Of a DNA stretch of 64,000 nucleotides, positions 41,236 to 49,832 are shown piece by piece. This stretch comes from Bradyrhizobium sp. LTSP849. GTDB taxonomy: Bacteria; Pseudomonadota; Alphaproteobacteria; Rhizobiales; Xanthobacteraceae. The notes under the pieces were generated by a model. It did not search any database and had not been told where the DNA came from. It saw only the letters and a list, made by a program, of their open reading frames with translations. Within the stretch, counting starts at the first letter, position 1. Every line of letters starts with the position of its first letter. The position numbers and the translations under genes were made by a program. Where the stretch lies: contig NZ_JYMR01000023.1 in assembly GCF_000938255.1 (NCBI RefSeq), positions 62,001 through 126,000 on the forward strand. Direction: 5' to 3'.

Positions 41236-43146
41236 TCACGCCTTCGTTAGCCGGTACTGCCCGAAATCCGGGTCATGCGTCATGCGCCAGTAATCCACGA
41301 AGCGCCATGGCATCGCCGAAAACACGCGTCCACTCGAATTGCGGTAATAGGTGCTCATGCCCGGATGGGTCCAGATCATGCCCTCGTGTTCGGCGTCAAC
41401 CTTGCGGACATAATCGTCGAGCACATCCTGGCGGACGTCGATCGCGGCGACGTTGCGCTCGATCATGTCGACGAGGCAGGCCGAGATATAGCGACTCTGG
41501 CATTCCGACTGGAAGATGACGCTGCCGCCGTGGGCGGGACCGGCGTTGGGGCCGAGCATGCAGAAGAAATTTGGAAAGTCCGGCACGGTGAGACCGAGAA
41601 ACGCGGTCGGATTGTCGTTGCCCCAGGCCTCACGCAAATTCTTGCCGTCGCGGCCGCTGATGTTGAGGCGGGCGGCCATCTCTGTGACCTTGAAGCCGGT
41701 CGCGACAACGATAATGTCGGCAGGGCGGTGCTCGCCGTCGGCGGTGACGATGCCGTCGCGGTCAAAATGGTCGATCGTGTCGGTGACGAGGTCGACATTG
41801 TCCCGCCTCAAGGTCTTGAACCAGTTGTTGTCGAGCAGGATGCGCTTGCCGTAGGGCGGATAGGTCGGCACGCATTTCGAAATCAGGTCGGGCCGGTCCT
41901 TCAGTTCGGTCAGGATGAAGTCGGTCAACTCCTGGCGATGCCGGTCGTTGCCCTTGTTGACGGCGCGCTCGGGGTGCGGCCAGGCCGGGTCCTTGCGCAG
42001 GAACGGCAGGAGGCCGTCGCCATAGCGCCAGAACATGTTGAAGCGGTACCACTGCACATAGAACGGCAGATGCGCCAATAGCCATCGCGCGCCATCGCTG
42101 ATCGGATCGGCATAGCCCTTCACCGGCCGTGCCCATTGCGCGCTGCGCTGGTAGACCGTGACCGAGGCAACGCGGCCGGCAATCGCCGGTACCAGCTGCA
42201 TCGATGTCGCGCCGGTGCCGATCACGGCGACATGCTTGCCTTCGAGGTTGATGTCGCCCGACCACAGCGCCGAATGCAGGATCGTGCCCTTGAAATTCTC
42301 TTCGCCCTTGAAGCGGGCGCGGGAGGGATCGTTGAGCTGGCCGATGGCGGAGACCAGCGCCGTCGATTCGCATATCTCCTCGCCGTCCTTGGTCTTGAGC
42401 GTCGAAATCCAGCGCCGCTTCCCTTCATCCCAGCGCGACGAGGTCAGCTCGGTGCTGACGCACAGATGTTTTCGGATACCGTATTCGTCCGCGACCTTCT
42501 GCAGATAGCCGAGCAGCTCCTCGCGCTGACAAAAATAGCGAGTCCATTCATTGTGCGAGCCGAAGGAGTAGGAATAGGAGTGGTTCGGCGTGTCGACGCC
42601 GCAGCCGGGATAGCGGTTGATCCACCAGGTGCCGCCGAGCTCGGCGTTCTTCTCGACGATGGTATAGGGGATGCCGAGATGGCCGAGCGCCACGCCGAGC
42701 GCGATGGCGCAGACGCCGGCGCCGACGATCAGCACGTGCTGGTCCGCGAGCTTTCCGTCGGAAGGACGACTGGTCCAGCGCGGCTCGCGCGCCACAAAAC
42801 CCATCTCCTCGCGCATCAGCGGCGCATATTCCGGTGCGACGTTCTCGCCGAGGCAGGCGCGCATCATCTTCAGCAGCAGTTCTTCACCGGGATCGGTGAT
42901 GACCGGCTTTGGCGTGCCGTCGGCAAAGAGATTGACAACCGCGGCGCGGATTTCGTCCTGGATCTCCTTCGGGACCCCGGCCTCGGGATCGGGGATGAGG
43001 CGGATGTCGCGCTTGGGCAGATAGGGCGGCTCGAGCCAGCGCTCGTCGCCGGTCATGTGCACCAGCACCATCAGCAGGCAGCGGATGTCGCCTTCCGCGA
43101 TGGCCGAGGTGAGGTCGAGGGGCTTACGGGGAGATGCGATGTTCAT
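41236..43146 (-). CDS. Flavin-containing monooxygenase of Baeyer-Villiger type
   Basis: A 636-aa class B flavoprotein monooxygenase. It has an extra N-terminal region of about 135 residues before the FAD loop 'LIVGAGVCAIALGVALG'. The Baeyer-Villiger fingerprint FxGxxxHxxxW is present in 'NFKGTILHSALW', and the NADPH loop is 'VAVIGTGATSMQLV'. 'YPGCGVDTPNHSYSYSF' is typical of PAMO- and cyclohexanone-monooxygenase-like enzymes. Such enzymes insert oxygen into ketones or oxidise heteroatoms. The FAD loop reads GAGVCA instead of GAGxSG, a mild deviation. Convergent with ald, gap 12 nt. Confidence 0.9.
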   Translation of the reverse strand: MNIASPRKPLDLTSAIAEGDIRCLLMVLVHMTGDERWLEPPYLPKRDIRLIPDPEAGVPKEIQDEIRAAVVNLFADGTPKPVITDPGEELLLKMMRACLGENVAPEYAPLMREEMGFVAREPRWTSRPSDGKLADQHVLIVGAGVCAIALGVALGHLGIPYTIVEKNAELGGTWWINRYPGCGVDTPNHSYSYSFGSHNEWTRYFCQREELLGYLQKVADEYGIRKHLCVSTELTSSRWDEGKRRWISTLKTKDGEEICESTALVSAIGQLNDPSRARFKGEENFKGTILHSALWSGDINLEGKHVAVIGTGATSMQLVPAIAGRVASVTVYQRSAQWARPVKGYADPISDGARWLLAHLPFYVQWYRFNMFWRYGDGLLPFLRKDPAWPHPERAVNKGNDRHRQELTDFILTELKDRPDLISKCVPTYPPYGKRILLDNNWFKTLRRDNVDLVTDTIDHFDRDGIVTADGEHRPADIIVVATGFKVTEMAARLNISGRDGKNLREAWGNDNPTAFLGLTVPDFPNFFCMLGPNAGPAHGGSVIFQSECQSRYISACLVDMIERNVAAIDVRQDVLDDYVRKVDAEHEGMIWTHPGMSTYYRNSSGRVFSAMPWRFVDYWRMTHDPDFGQYRLTKA

Positions 43147-43396
43147 CGTCTTCTTCTGATCTCCGACGGTCCAGTACGTTCGATTCTGGAGGAGGCGAAC
43201 GAGCGACTTGCGGTCATGAGACGGTAGTCGACAAGCACTGGGTCGTCTATGCGGCCGGTATCCGGCCGCGTTCCGGTGCCAAAACCGGCCAAAAGAAGAA
43301 AACTATTGCCTCAGGCTCGCCCGGCGGAAGGAGTTTCCCCTCCAAGGGGCAAATACGCCAATCGCTTCCATTGCTGTTTGGGGCCGAAACAACGAC

Positions 43397-43411
43397 ATTT
43401 CTGTCAGAAAT
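43397..43411. other. Perfect 15-base palindrome before a small membrane protein gene
   Basis: ATTTCTG-T-CAGAAAT ends 16 bases before the ATG at 43428. It may be an operator; the 281-base region it sits in separates this gene from the divergent monooxygenase gene and contains nothing else recognised. Confidence 0.4.
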
Positions 43412-43427
43412 TGATGGATTGACTGCT

Positions 43428-43646
43428 ATGGAACGCACCCGATTTGAGCCCTTCGGCGAGCAGCTGGTGTCCGCGACGGACACCCAGCCGACGTCGCGTG
43501 CTGCAAGGCTCGTGTTGCGGGCCGGCACCGGCCTGTTCTGGTCGCTGGTCGCCGCGATCGTGCTCGCGCGCGCGGCCTTCTTCGAGCCGGGCGTCTATGA
43601 CAGCTTTAGCCACGTGGCCTCGCTCGCCAAGAGCCTGATCTTCTAA
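43428..43646 (+). CDS. Small membrane protein, hypothetical
   Basis: A 72-aa protein, 'MERTRFEPFGEQLV...', with one hydrophobic segment 'LFWSLVAAIVLARAAFF' (about 37-53) and an amphipathic C-terminus. No clear Shine-Dalgarno is present. It lies 111 nt upstream of the YeiH-like gene in the same direction; between them is a TCCGGGCT/AGCCCGGA stem (43657-43690). Function unknown. Confidence 0.5.
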   Translation: MERTRFEPFGEQLVSATDTQPTSRAARLVLRAGTGLFWSLVAAIVLARAAFFEPGVYDSFSHVASLAKSLIF

Positions 43647-43757
43647 GCGCAATTATTCCGGGCTGAGGATAGGACTTCCCTAAGCCCGGATATGTCGAAA
43701 ACTTATTTCCCAATCGGGCGGCCCTGCGTATAAATCCTTCTCCTCCGGGAGAGATTT

Positions 43758-44816
43758 GTGTCGCAGAATCAAGCATCCAGCCCGACCGAAACCAAGCCGA
43801 CCACCGCCGCCAGCCGTATTGTGGCGCTGATTCCCGGCATTCTCCTCTGCATCGCCGTGGCCGGCGTTTCGGCCCTGCTCGAACGGTTCGAACTCGGCAT
43901 CTTCGAGCACCCCTATGTCGAGGCGCTGGTGATGGCGATCCTGCTCGGCATGGCGCTGCGCAGCTTCTGGAAGCCGGCGCCGCGCTGGCAGGCCGGCATT
44001 GCCTTCAGCGCCAAACAACTCCTCGAAGTCGCGGTGATGCTGCTCGGGGCCTCCATCAGCTTTGCCGCCATCGCGGCCTCCGGCGTCGCGCTCCTCCTGT
44101 CGATCGCAGCCGTCGTCGTGATCGCGCTCTCCGCCTCCTTCGGCCTCAGCCGTCTGCTCGGCCTCTCGACGCGGCTGTCGATCCTGATCGCCTGCGGCAA
44201 TTCCATTTGCGGCAACTCCGCGATCGCGGCGGTGGCGCCGATCATCGGCGCCAACAGCGACGAGATCGCGTCCTCGATCTCCTTTACCGCCATCCTCGGC
44301 GTGATGATGGTGCTCGGTCTGCCGCTGCTGATCCCGCTGTTGCAGTTGACGGCCACGCAATACGGCATCCTCGCCGGCTTGACCGTCTATGCGGTGCCGC
44401 AGGTGCTCGCGGCGACGGTGCCGGCCGGGCTCGTCTCGACGCAGATCGGCACGCTGGTCAAGCTGATGCGTGTGCTGATGCTCGGGCCGGTGGTCGTCGG
44501 CCTCTCCCTGGTCGCCTCGCGCTGGCAGACCGGCGCCAAGAAAACCAATGTCGGCTTCTTCCGACTGGTGCCTTGGTTCATTCTCGGCTTCCTCGTGCTC
44601 GCGACCTTGCGCTCGCTCGAGGTTGTGCCGTCCACGGTGGTTGCTCCGATCACGCGGATCACGGGTTTTCTCACGGTGGTGTCGATGGCCGCGCTTGGCC
44701 TCGGCGTCGATGTGAAGGTGCTTGCCAATGTCGGCGGCCGGGTGACGGCCGCAGTGACGTTGTCACTGATGCTGCTGCTCGGCATCAGCATCGCGTTGGT
44801 GCATTGGTTCAAGTGA
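43758..44816 (+). CDS. YeiH/UPF0324 family putative sulfate exporter
   Basis: A 352-aa integral membrane protein with about ten helices. Family-typical segments are 'EALVMAILLGMALRSFW', 'KQLLEVAVMLLGASISF', the 'IACGNSICGNSAIAAVAPII' motif in the middle and 'VSMAALGLGVDVKVLANVGG' near the end. The start is a GTG behind GGGAGA. YeiH proteins are annotated as putative sulfate exporters; a related use is sulfite or sulfate export during sulfonate catabolism. That would fit the sulfonate-type ABC genes just downstream, although they are on the opposite strand. Confidence 0.88.
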   Translation: MSQNQASSPTETKPTTAASRIVALIPGILLCIAVAGVSALLERFELGIFEHPYVEALVMAILLGMALRSFWKPAPRWQAGIAFSAKQLLEVAVMLLGASISFAAIAASGVALLLSIAAVVVIALSASFGLSRLLGLSTRLSILIACGNSICGNSAIAAVAPIIGANSDEIASSISFTAILGVMMVLGLPLLIPLLQLTATQYGILAGLTVYAVPQVLAATVPAGLVSTQIGTLVKLMRVLMLGPVVVGLSLVASRWQTGAKKTNVGFFRLVPWFILGFLVLATLRSLEVVPSTVVAPITRITGFLTVVSMAALGLGVDVKVLANVGGRVTAAVTLSLMLLLGISIALVHWFK

Positions 44817-44835
44817 TTAGAGCGAAACTGCCGCA

Positions 44836-44957
44836 GGGTGGGCAAAGGCGCGAAAGCGCCGTGCCCACCATGTATCCACATTCGTGATGAAAATGGTGGG
44901 CACGCTTCCGCCTTCGCTCTACGAGCTACGGCGGACAAGTCGCTTTGCCCACCCTAC
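44836..44957. repeat. Intergenic palindromic element (family F, 'GGGTGGGCAAAG' type)
   Basis: 'AGGGTGGGCAAAGGCG' at the left and inverted 'CGCTTTGCCCACCCT' at the right enclose 'GTGCCCACCAT' and inverted 'ATGGTGGGCAC'. It lies between the convergent YeiH-like and ABC ATPase genes. The type is common in Bradyrhizobium intergenic DNA (recalled). Confidence 0.72.
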
Positions 44958-44990
44958 GAGATCGTCTGTCTCTGCAAGCGTCGAGTTGAA

Positions 44991-45863
44991 TCAAATCACA
45001 TCCGCCAGCGAATGCCCGTGCAGCTCGATGTTCAGCCCCTGCATGCCCAGATCGGTGATCTCCCCGCCCATCGCCTTGATGCTCTCCTCACGGATCAGCG
45101 ACATCAGCCCGCGGCGCAGTGCCAGAAATTCCGATGACATCATCATTGCTTGCTGCCGTGGCCGCTCCAGCGGAATCGGAATTTCGGCCTTGATCGAGCC
45201 GGGGCGGGCGGTCATGCAGTAAACGCGATCGGACAGGAAGATCGCCTCGTCGATGTCGTGGGTGACGAACAGCACCGAGATCTTCAGCCGTTGCCACATG
45301 TTGGTGAGGATCTGCTGCATGATGACGCGGGTCTGCGCGTCGAGCGCGCCAAAGGGCTCGTCGAGCAAGAGCACCTTCGGTCCCGTCGCAAGCGCGCGGA
45401 CAATACCGACGCGCTGCTTCATGCCGCCTGAGAGTTTGTCCGGGTAGTGCTTCTCGAAGGCCTCCAGCCCCGCGAGTCCGAGCAGCGTGCGCGCGGCGCG
45501 CTCACGCTGCGAGCGCGCCATGCCGCGCATCTTCAGGCCGAACTCGACATTCTCCCGCACCGTCTTCCAGGGAAACAGCGAATATTGCTGGAACACCATG
45601 CCGCGTTCGGAGCTGGGTCCGTTGACGCGCTCGCCGTCGACGGTGACGACGCCCGTGGTCGGCTTGAGGAAGCCCGCGACCGCATTGAGCAGCGTCGATT
45701 TCCCGCAGCCTGAGGGCCCGACGATCGAGACGAACTCGCCGGGCTTCACATGGATCTGCGTATCGGTGACGGCCTGAACCGGTCCTTCGATGCTGTCATA
45801 GCTGAGCGAGAAGTTCCTGACCTCGATATGGCCCTGCGGTGCTTTGGTCAGGATCTCGTTCAC
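44991..45863 (-). CDS. ABC transporter ATP-binding protein (SsuB/TauB/NrtD type)
   Basis: A 290-aa ATPase. Walker A 'GPSGCGKSTLL', Q-loop 'MVFQQYSLFPWKT', signature 'LSGGMKQRVGIVRALA' and Walker B 'VLLLDEPFGALD' are all intact. It has a C-terminal extension of about 30 residues. I chose the GTG at 45863, which overlaps the permease stop codon (GTGA) and has GGAGG six bases upstream; a GTG four codons earlier is possible. Last gene of the binding protein-permease-ATPase operon. Confidence 0.92.
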   Translation of the reverse strand: MNEILTKAPQGHIEVRNFSLSYDSIEGPVQAVTDTQIHVKPGEFVSIVGPSGCGKSTLLNAVAGFLKPTTGVVTVDGERVNGPSSERGMVFQQYSLFPWKTVRENVEFGLKMRGMARSQRERAARTLLGLAGLEAFEKHYPDKLSGGMKQRVGIVRALATGPKVLLLDEPFGALDAQTRVIMQQILTNMWQRLKISVLFVTHDIDEAIFLSDRVYCMTARPGSIKAEIPIPLERPRQQAMMMSSEFLALRRGLMSLIREESIKAMGGEITDLGMQGLNIELHGHSLADVI

Positions 45864-46771
45864 TTCAGCCTCCACGGCATCACCAATTGCCCCGCGCCCC
45901 TGATGAGCAGGCTCGATCCCAATCCGAGCACGCCGATCGCGATCATGCCGAGCGCGATGTCGGGATACTGGACCAGCGAATAGGCCTCCCAGGTGAAATA
46001 GCCGATGCCGTACTGACCGGAGATCATTTCAGCCGCGATCAGCGACACCCAGGCGACCCCCATGCCGACGGTGAGGCCGGTGAAGATGTGCGGCAGCGAC
46101 GCCGGAAAATACACCTCGCGGAAGATCGAGCGTTCCCTCGCGCCGAGACATTGTGCCGCGCGCACCAGCACGGGATCGACCAGCGACATGCCGTGCAGCG
46201 TGTTGACCAGGATCGGGAAGAACGAGCCGAGGAAGGTGATGAAGACGATGCTCTGCTCGTTGGTCGGCCACAGCATGATCGCCATCGGCACCCAGGCGAT
46301 CGCCGGGATCGGCCGCAGCACTTCGGCCACGGGGAAGATGATCTCATGGACCAGCTTGAAGCGGCCCATGACGAGGCCGAGCGGTACGCCGACAATCGCC
46401 GCCAGCGAGAAGCCGACGAGGATGCGCCGGCAGCTCAGCAAAATGTGCATCAGGAATTTTGGATCGTGGATCGCCTTGGTGAAGCTCGCATAGACTGCGA
46501 GCGGCGATGGCACGTTGGTGAAGCGCACGAAGAACACGACGCGATAGGTCGTGAGCAGGTGCCAGACCAGCAGGAAGACGAGCAGCGAGATGATGCCGAT
46601 CGCAGTCGCGCGCAGGCCGTTGCGGTTCAACTTATACCAGCGCAGCGCGAGCGTACCGAATGATGTGGGTTTTGCGGGCGGCGCGGCGTCCGACGCGGGC
46701 TCCGTTTCCGTGGTGGCAACGGCCATTGGCGTGCTGTCCTCGGAATGTCTGAGTAGGGCGGGGCTGCTCAC
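45860..46771 (-). CDS. ABC transporter permease (SsuC/TauC/NrtB type)
   Basis: A 303-aa permease with about six helices and the binding-protein-dependent transport EAA loop near 'LVRAAQCLGARERSIFREVY', which couples to the ATPase. The N-terminus is a 40-residue Ala/Thr/Pro-rich extension. The start shares bases with the binding-protein stop codon (a GTG at 46771 giving a GTGA overlap); an ATG at 46726 is the alternative. The closest families carry sulfonates, taurine, nitrate or thiamine precursors. Confidence 0.9.
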   Translation of the reverse strand: MSSPALLRHSEDSTPMAVATTETEPASDAAPPAKPTSFGTLALRWYKLNRNGLRATAIGIISLLVFLLVWHLLTTYRVVFFVRFTNVPSPLAVYASFTKAIHDPKFLMHILLSCRRILVGFSLAAIVGVPLGLVMGRFKLVHEIIFPVAEVLRPIPAIAWVPMAIMLWPTNEQSIVFITFLGSFFPILVNTLHGMSLVDPVLVRAAQCLGARERSIFREVYFPASLPHIFTGLTVGMGVAWVSLIAAEMISGQYGIGYFTWEAYSLVQYPDIALGMIAIGVLGLGSSLLIRGAGQLVMPWRLK

Positions 46772-48189
46772 GTCTTGCCCCCGCTGACTGCCGCCTTCAC
46801 CGCATCGTCGAAGCCGAGCACCTTGCCGCTGATCTTGGCCGCGTAAGCTTCCGCGTCCTTCTTCAGCAGGAACGGCGCGACGTCACCATTACCGACGGCA
46901 AAGAAGGCCTGGTCGGCGAACAGCTTGATGCCGCGCGTGGTGTCGAAGACGTAGGCGACGTTGATCTTCTTGCCCTTGGCCTTGTAGTCGGCATAGGCGC
47001 CGAGCGTGCAACTGGCGGACGCGAACGGCAGGATGCCGGCCTCATCGACCCAGACCTCGCCGGCCTTGCGCGGATCGGTGATCGGCTTCTTGCAGAAGCT
47101 GTCTTCGCCTGAAATCTCGTAATTCTTTGTGCTGCCGAGCTGGGCGTCATAGTCGAGCTTCATCTCGGCATAGGCCTTGCGGATGTAGCTGTCGTCGACC
47201 CATTTCTTCGGATCGAATTCCTTCATGCGGCCGAGATTCTGAAGAACCTTGACGTCGGTCGCCGCCGCATCGATCAGCGCCGGTTTCACGGTCGGATCGG
47301 TGGTCATGTTGCCGCTGGGGCCGAGGAAAATATAGACCACTTCCTTGTTGATCCCGGTCCATTCCTGGATCTTTTCGGCGGCAAGCTTCGGGTCATCGCG
47401 CAGCCACTGGTTGGCGGCGATCAGCGCCTTCATGTAGGCGACGACGACTTCAGGATATTTCTCGGCAAAATCGGTGCGGACCACGATGCCGTGGAAGGTC
47501 GGTAGATTGGTCTCGACGCCGTCAAAGATTTTTCGCGCAAAGCCACGGAACGGCAGCAGCTCGGCGAAGGGGACGAAGTCGGCATGCGCGTCGATCTTCT
47601 TCTCCTGGAGATTGGTCGAGCCGACCTCTGGGCTCTGACTGACCAGCTGGAAGAAGTCGGACGCGTAGCCGCGGTCCTGCATCGCCTTCAGCACCATGCC
47701 GTGCGCGGCGGAGCCGAAGGGAACGCTGACGAGCTTGCCCTTGAGATCGGCGAATTCGTAGTAGGGCGAATCCTTGTGGACGACGATGCCGTTGCCGGAG
47801 CCGGACAGGCTGTAGGCGGCGATGCCGATCAGCCGGCTCTTGCTTTCAGGATTGGTCTCGAAGGTGAAGCCGTTCACGATCAGCGGATAGTCGCCCATCA
47901 TGCCGATTTGGAGCTTGTTCGCCATCATCGCATTGGTGACGGGCGGACCGGACGTAAAATTCTGCCACTCCAGCTCGAACTTGGTGTTGGCGTATTTGCC
48001 GTCCTTCGGCAGGTATTTTTCGAGGAGATGCAGCTGACGGATGACGACGCCGGCGGTCACCGTGTTGGTCGTGGTGTCCTGCGTTCCGATGCCGAGCGTG
48101 ACGGTTTCCGCCGAGGCCGGTTGCGCCAGAAGGAGCGCCAGCGACGTCACCGACATCGCGATCGAGAGCGTGGGAAGATGGCGGACCAT
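46768..48189 (-). CDS. ABC transporter substrate-binding protein with C-terminal NosL-like domain
   Basis: A protein of about 473 aa, much longer than the usual 320 of SsuA/TauA. After a signal peptide ('LTLSIAMSVTSLALLL' region, ending 'QPASA') comes an NMT1/SsuA-like periplasmic domain ('QNFTSGPPVTNAMMANKLQI', 'GMMGDYPLIVNGF', 'LVSVPFGSAAHGMVLKAM'). The last 97 residues, from 'GEVWVDEAGILPFASAS', match the NosL pattern: 'AYVFDTTRGIKLFADQAFFA' and 'KDAEAYAAKISGKVLGFDD'. NosL is a Cu-binding accessory protein of N2O reductase; here it is fused to a transport protein. ATG 48189 is chosen because GAGG lies six bases upstream. The ligand is unknown. Confidence 0.85.
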   Translation of the reverse strand: MVRHLPTLSIAMSVTSLALLLAQPASAETVTLGIGTQDTTTNTVTAGVVIRQLHLLEKYLPKDGKYANTKFELEWQNFTSGPPVTNAMMANKLQIGMMGDYPLIVNGFTFETNPESKSRLIGIAAYSLSGSGNGIVVHKDSPYYEFADLKGKLVSVPFGSAAHGMVLKAMQDRGYASDFFQLVSQSPEVGSTNLQEKKIDAHADFVPFAELLPFRGFARKIFDGVETNLPTFHGIVVRTDFAEKYPEVVVAYMKALIAANQWLRDDPKLAAEKIQEWTGINKEVVYIFLGPSGNMTTDPTVKPALIDAAATDVKVLQNLGRMKEFDPKKWVDDSYIRKAYAEMKLDYDAQLGSTKNYEISGEDSFCKKPITDPRKAGEVWVDEAGILPFASASCTLGAYADYKAKGKKINVAYVFDTTRGIKLFADQAFFAVGNGDVAPFLLKKDAEAYAAKISGKVLGFDDAVKAAVSGGKT

Positions 48190-48274
48190 TCTCATCCTCA
48201 TTCGGTTGGATGTGCTGTGGTTGCCATGATTGGGTGAGGGCGCGGGCGGGGCAAATCCGGAATGACCGTCGCAG

Positions 48275-48286
48275 TCGATTAGTTGC
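48275..48286. promoter_or_regulatory. Shared 12-bp motif, copy 1 (upstream of ABC operon)
   Basis: Minus strand GCAACTAATCGA, 86 bases before the binding-protein gene. It agrees with the copies at 49676, 49742 and 50628 at nine or more of 12 positions. A Crp/Fnr-type site is possible given the adjacent regulator. Confidence 0.55.
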
Positions 48287-48354
48287 CGGGAAAAGCTGAT
48301 TGCATACTCCTTGGGCAGCCCTGCACTATAAAGCCGCTTGCCTGTGCACCTGCG

Positions 48355-49128
48355 TTAGTCGGCGCCTTGACCGCGCATCTCTTCCAGCACGTCGGTCCGG
48401 CACACCACGATCTGCGAGCGCTTGGTCACCACGATGCCCTTCTCCTGCATGCGCTTCAGGCTGATCGTGACCCATTGCCGGGTGGCGCCAACCATGTGGG
48501 CGATGTCGGCGTGGGTGAAGGCGGCCGCAATCACCCGGCCGTCGGCATCCTCGACGCCGTAGAGGTCGACGAGATGCAGCAGCAGATGCGCAAGCCGCTG
48601 CGTGATCGAGCGCGTTCCCAGCATCTGGGCCAGCGCCGAATAGCACTTGCCCTTGAAGGTGAGGCCTTCGATCAGGCCGATCGCGAGGTTCGGGATCTCC
48701 ACGGCGAGCGCGCGTAGTTCCTTTCCGGGCAGGTGCACCACGCTGCAATTGCTGGATGCGACGCCGGACCATTGATGCACGGTGCCTTCGAACACTTCGG
48801 GCCCGCCGACGAAATTGCCCACATGCCAGTAAGCCAGCGTGATCTCGCGTCCGAGCGGAGAAGTATAGAACACGCGGATGCGGCCGCTCTCGATCAGCCA
48901 GATGCCGTCATGCTTGCCGCCCTGGCTAAACAGCGTCTGGCCGCGGTTGAGTACTTTTCGCCGGCCCTGCTTCAGCACCAATTCCCGCTCGCGCGGCGTC
49001 AGCTTGTCCATCAGCGGTGGCGGTCCGCCGATCCATTGCTGGTTCTCGGTGAGCAGCAGCGAGGAGCCGCCGGCAGGCCGAACCGCTCCGGGAACAGCTC
49101 CGCGAACCACATTGGCCGCCTGCAACAT
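48355..49128 (-). CDS. Crp/Fnr-family regulator
   Basis: A regulator of about 257 aa. A cyclic-nucleotide-binding-like beta roll (about 45-150; 'LIESGRIRVFYTSPLGREI') is followed by a dimer helix and a Crp-type winged helix with recognition region 'THADIAHMVGATRQWVTISL'. It lacks the N-terminal Cys cluster of FNR, so it probably senses something other than oxygen through Fe-S. Tandem ATGs follow GGAGG; the second is best spaced. It sits between the ABC operon and the redox genes and is the likely regulator of both. Confidence 0.88.
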   Translation of the reverse strand: MLQAANVVRGAVPGAVRPAGGSSLLLTENQQWIGGPPPLMDKLTPRERELVLKQGRRKVLNRGQTLFSQGGKHDGIWLIESGRIRVFYTSPLGREITLAYWHVGNFVGGPEVFEGTVHQWSGVASSNCSVVHLPGKELRALAVEIPNLAIGLIEGLTFKGKCYSALAQMLGTRSITQRLAHLLLHLVDLYGVEDADGRVIAAAFTHADIAHMVGATRQWVTISLKRMQEKGIVVTKRSQIVVCRTDVLEEMRGQGAD

Positions 49129-49191
49129 CATCCGCCTCCGGAACGTTGAAATCGTTCTAAAGAGGAGCAATGTCCGTGCCAATCACTCAGC

Positions 49192-49294
49192 TGTCATCGC
49201 CCGCGAGGGCGGGCGATCCAGTATTCCAGAGAAGGCAATGGGATACGGAGAAGCCGCGGCGTACTGGATTCCCCGCTTCCGCGGGGAATGACAG
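49192..49294. repeat. Intergenic palindromic element (family G, 'TGTCATCGCCCGC' type)
   Basis: The outer arms are 'TGTCATCGCCCGCG' and inverted 'CGCGGGGAATGACA'. Inside are 'GATCCAGTATTCC' and inverted 'GTACTGGATTCC'. It lies between the Crp/Fnr and DUF971 genes. The type recurs in Bradyrhizobium (recalled). Confidence 0.72.
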
Positions 49295-49322
49295 CGGAGT
49301 TTTGGGGACGGTCCGCGTGCGC

Positions 49323-49628
49323 CTAGCGCCCCGCCAAGCTCAGCAAATACGGCTTCGGGTAAATCCCCCGATTATGCCCGTCCGAAAACGAGATGTTCAG
49401 CCCATAACCGAGATCGCCGATCTCGGTGATCGCGATGCCCGGAAACGCTTCAGGAAAGCGGTCGTCGAAGCGGGCGCGGGTGCAGTGGGCGCATTTGCAG
49501 GAGAGGCGTAGCTGCTCGGCCGCAATCCTGACCACGTCGTTTTGCGTCGTGCGCACGACGAGCGTCGCGAGATCGGCGCTTGCTTCATAGTCGGCCACCG
49601 TCGGCGCCACCAATGCGGTCATGGTCAT
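49323..49628 (-). CDS. DUF971 protein (GBBH-like N-terminal domain)
   Basis: A 101-aa protein. The C-terminal 'GYGLNISFSDGHNRGIYPKP' and the motif 'LRLSCKCAHCTRARF' are characteristic of the small domain also found at the N-terminus of gamma-butyrobetaine hydroxylase, where Cys residues bind Zn. Stand-alone DUF971 proteins are often found near Fe-S or Mrp-type genes. The ATG at 49628 follows GGAG by seven bases. It is divergent from the ferredoxin reductase gene and probably belongs to the same unit. Confidence 0.82.
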   Translation of the reverse strand: MTMTALVAPTVADYEASADLATLVVRTTQNDVVRIAAEQLRLSCKCAHCTRARFDDRFPEAFPGIAITEIGDLGYGLNISFSDGHNRGIYPKPYLLSLAGR

Positions 49629-49675
49629 GACGAATCTCCGACTCTCTTGTACGCCGGCGCGGTCGGGCGCGAATA

Positions 49676-49687
49676 GCAACTAATTGC
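49676..49687. promoter_or_regulatory. Shared 12-bp motif, copy 2
   Basis: GCAA-CTAA-TTGC, an inverted repeat with 4-base arms, in the 204-base divergent region between the DUF971 and ferredoxin-reductase genes. Confidence 0.6.
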
Positions 49688-49741
49688 CAGGGTGAAGGCG
49701 TGGCGTCGTTGCCTGCTATTCAGCCACCGCTGGGGAAATGT

Positions 49742-49753
49742 GAAACTAATCGA
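49742..49753. promoter_or_regulatory. Shared 12-bp motif, copy 3
   Basis: GAAACTAATCGA, differing at one base from the copy at 48275-48286, in the same divergent region and 80 bases before the ferredoxin-reductase start. Confidence 0.5.
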
Positions 49754-49832
49754 CCGGGAATTTCACTTCCGCATTGCTGGACTCTCCCTTCTCTCCGAAA
49801 CCTTGTGCGCCATCGTAGGCCAAGGAGAGACA

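Noticed and set aside
44991..48189. Firm assignment of the ABC transporter to nitrate or taurine
   Set aside because: The family is too broad in substrate and no dedicated catabolic gene (nitrate reductase, TauD, SsuD) is in the window.
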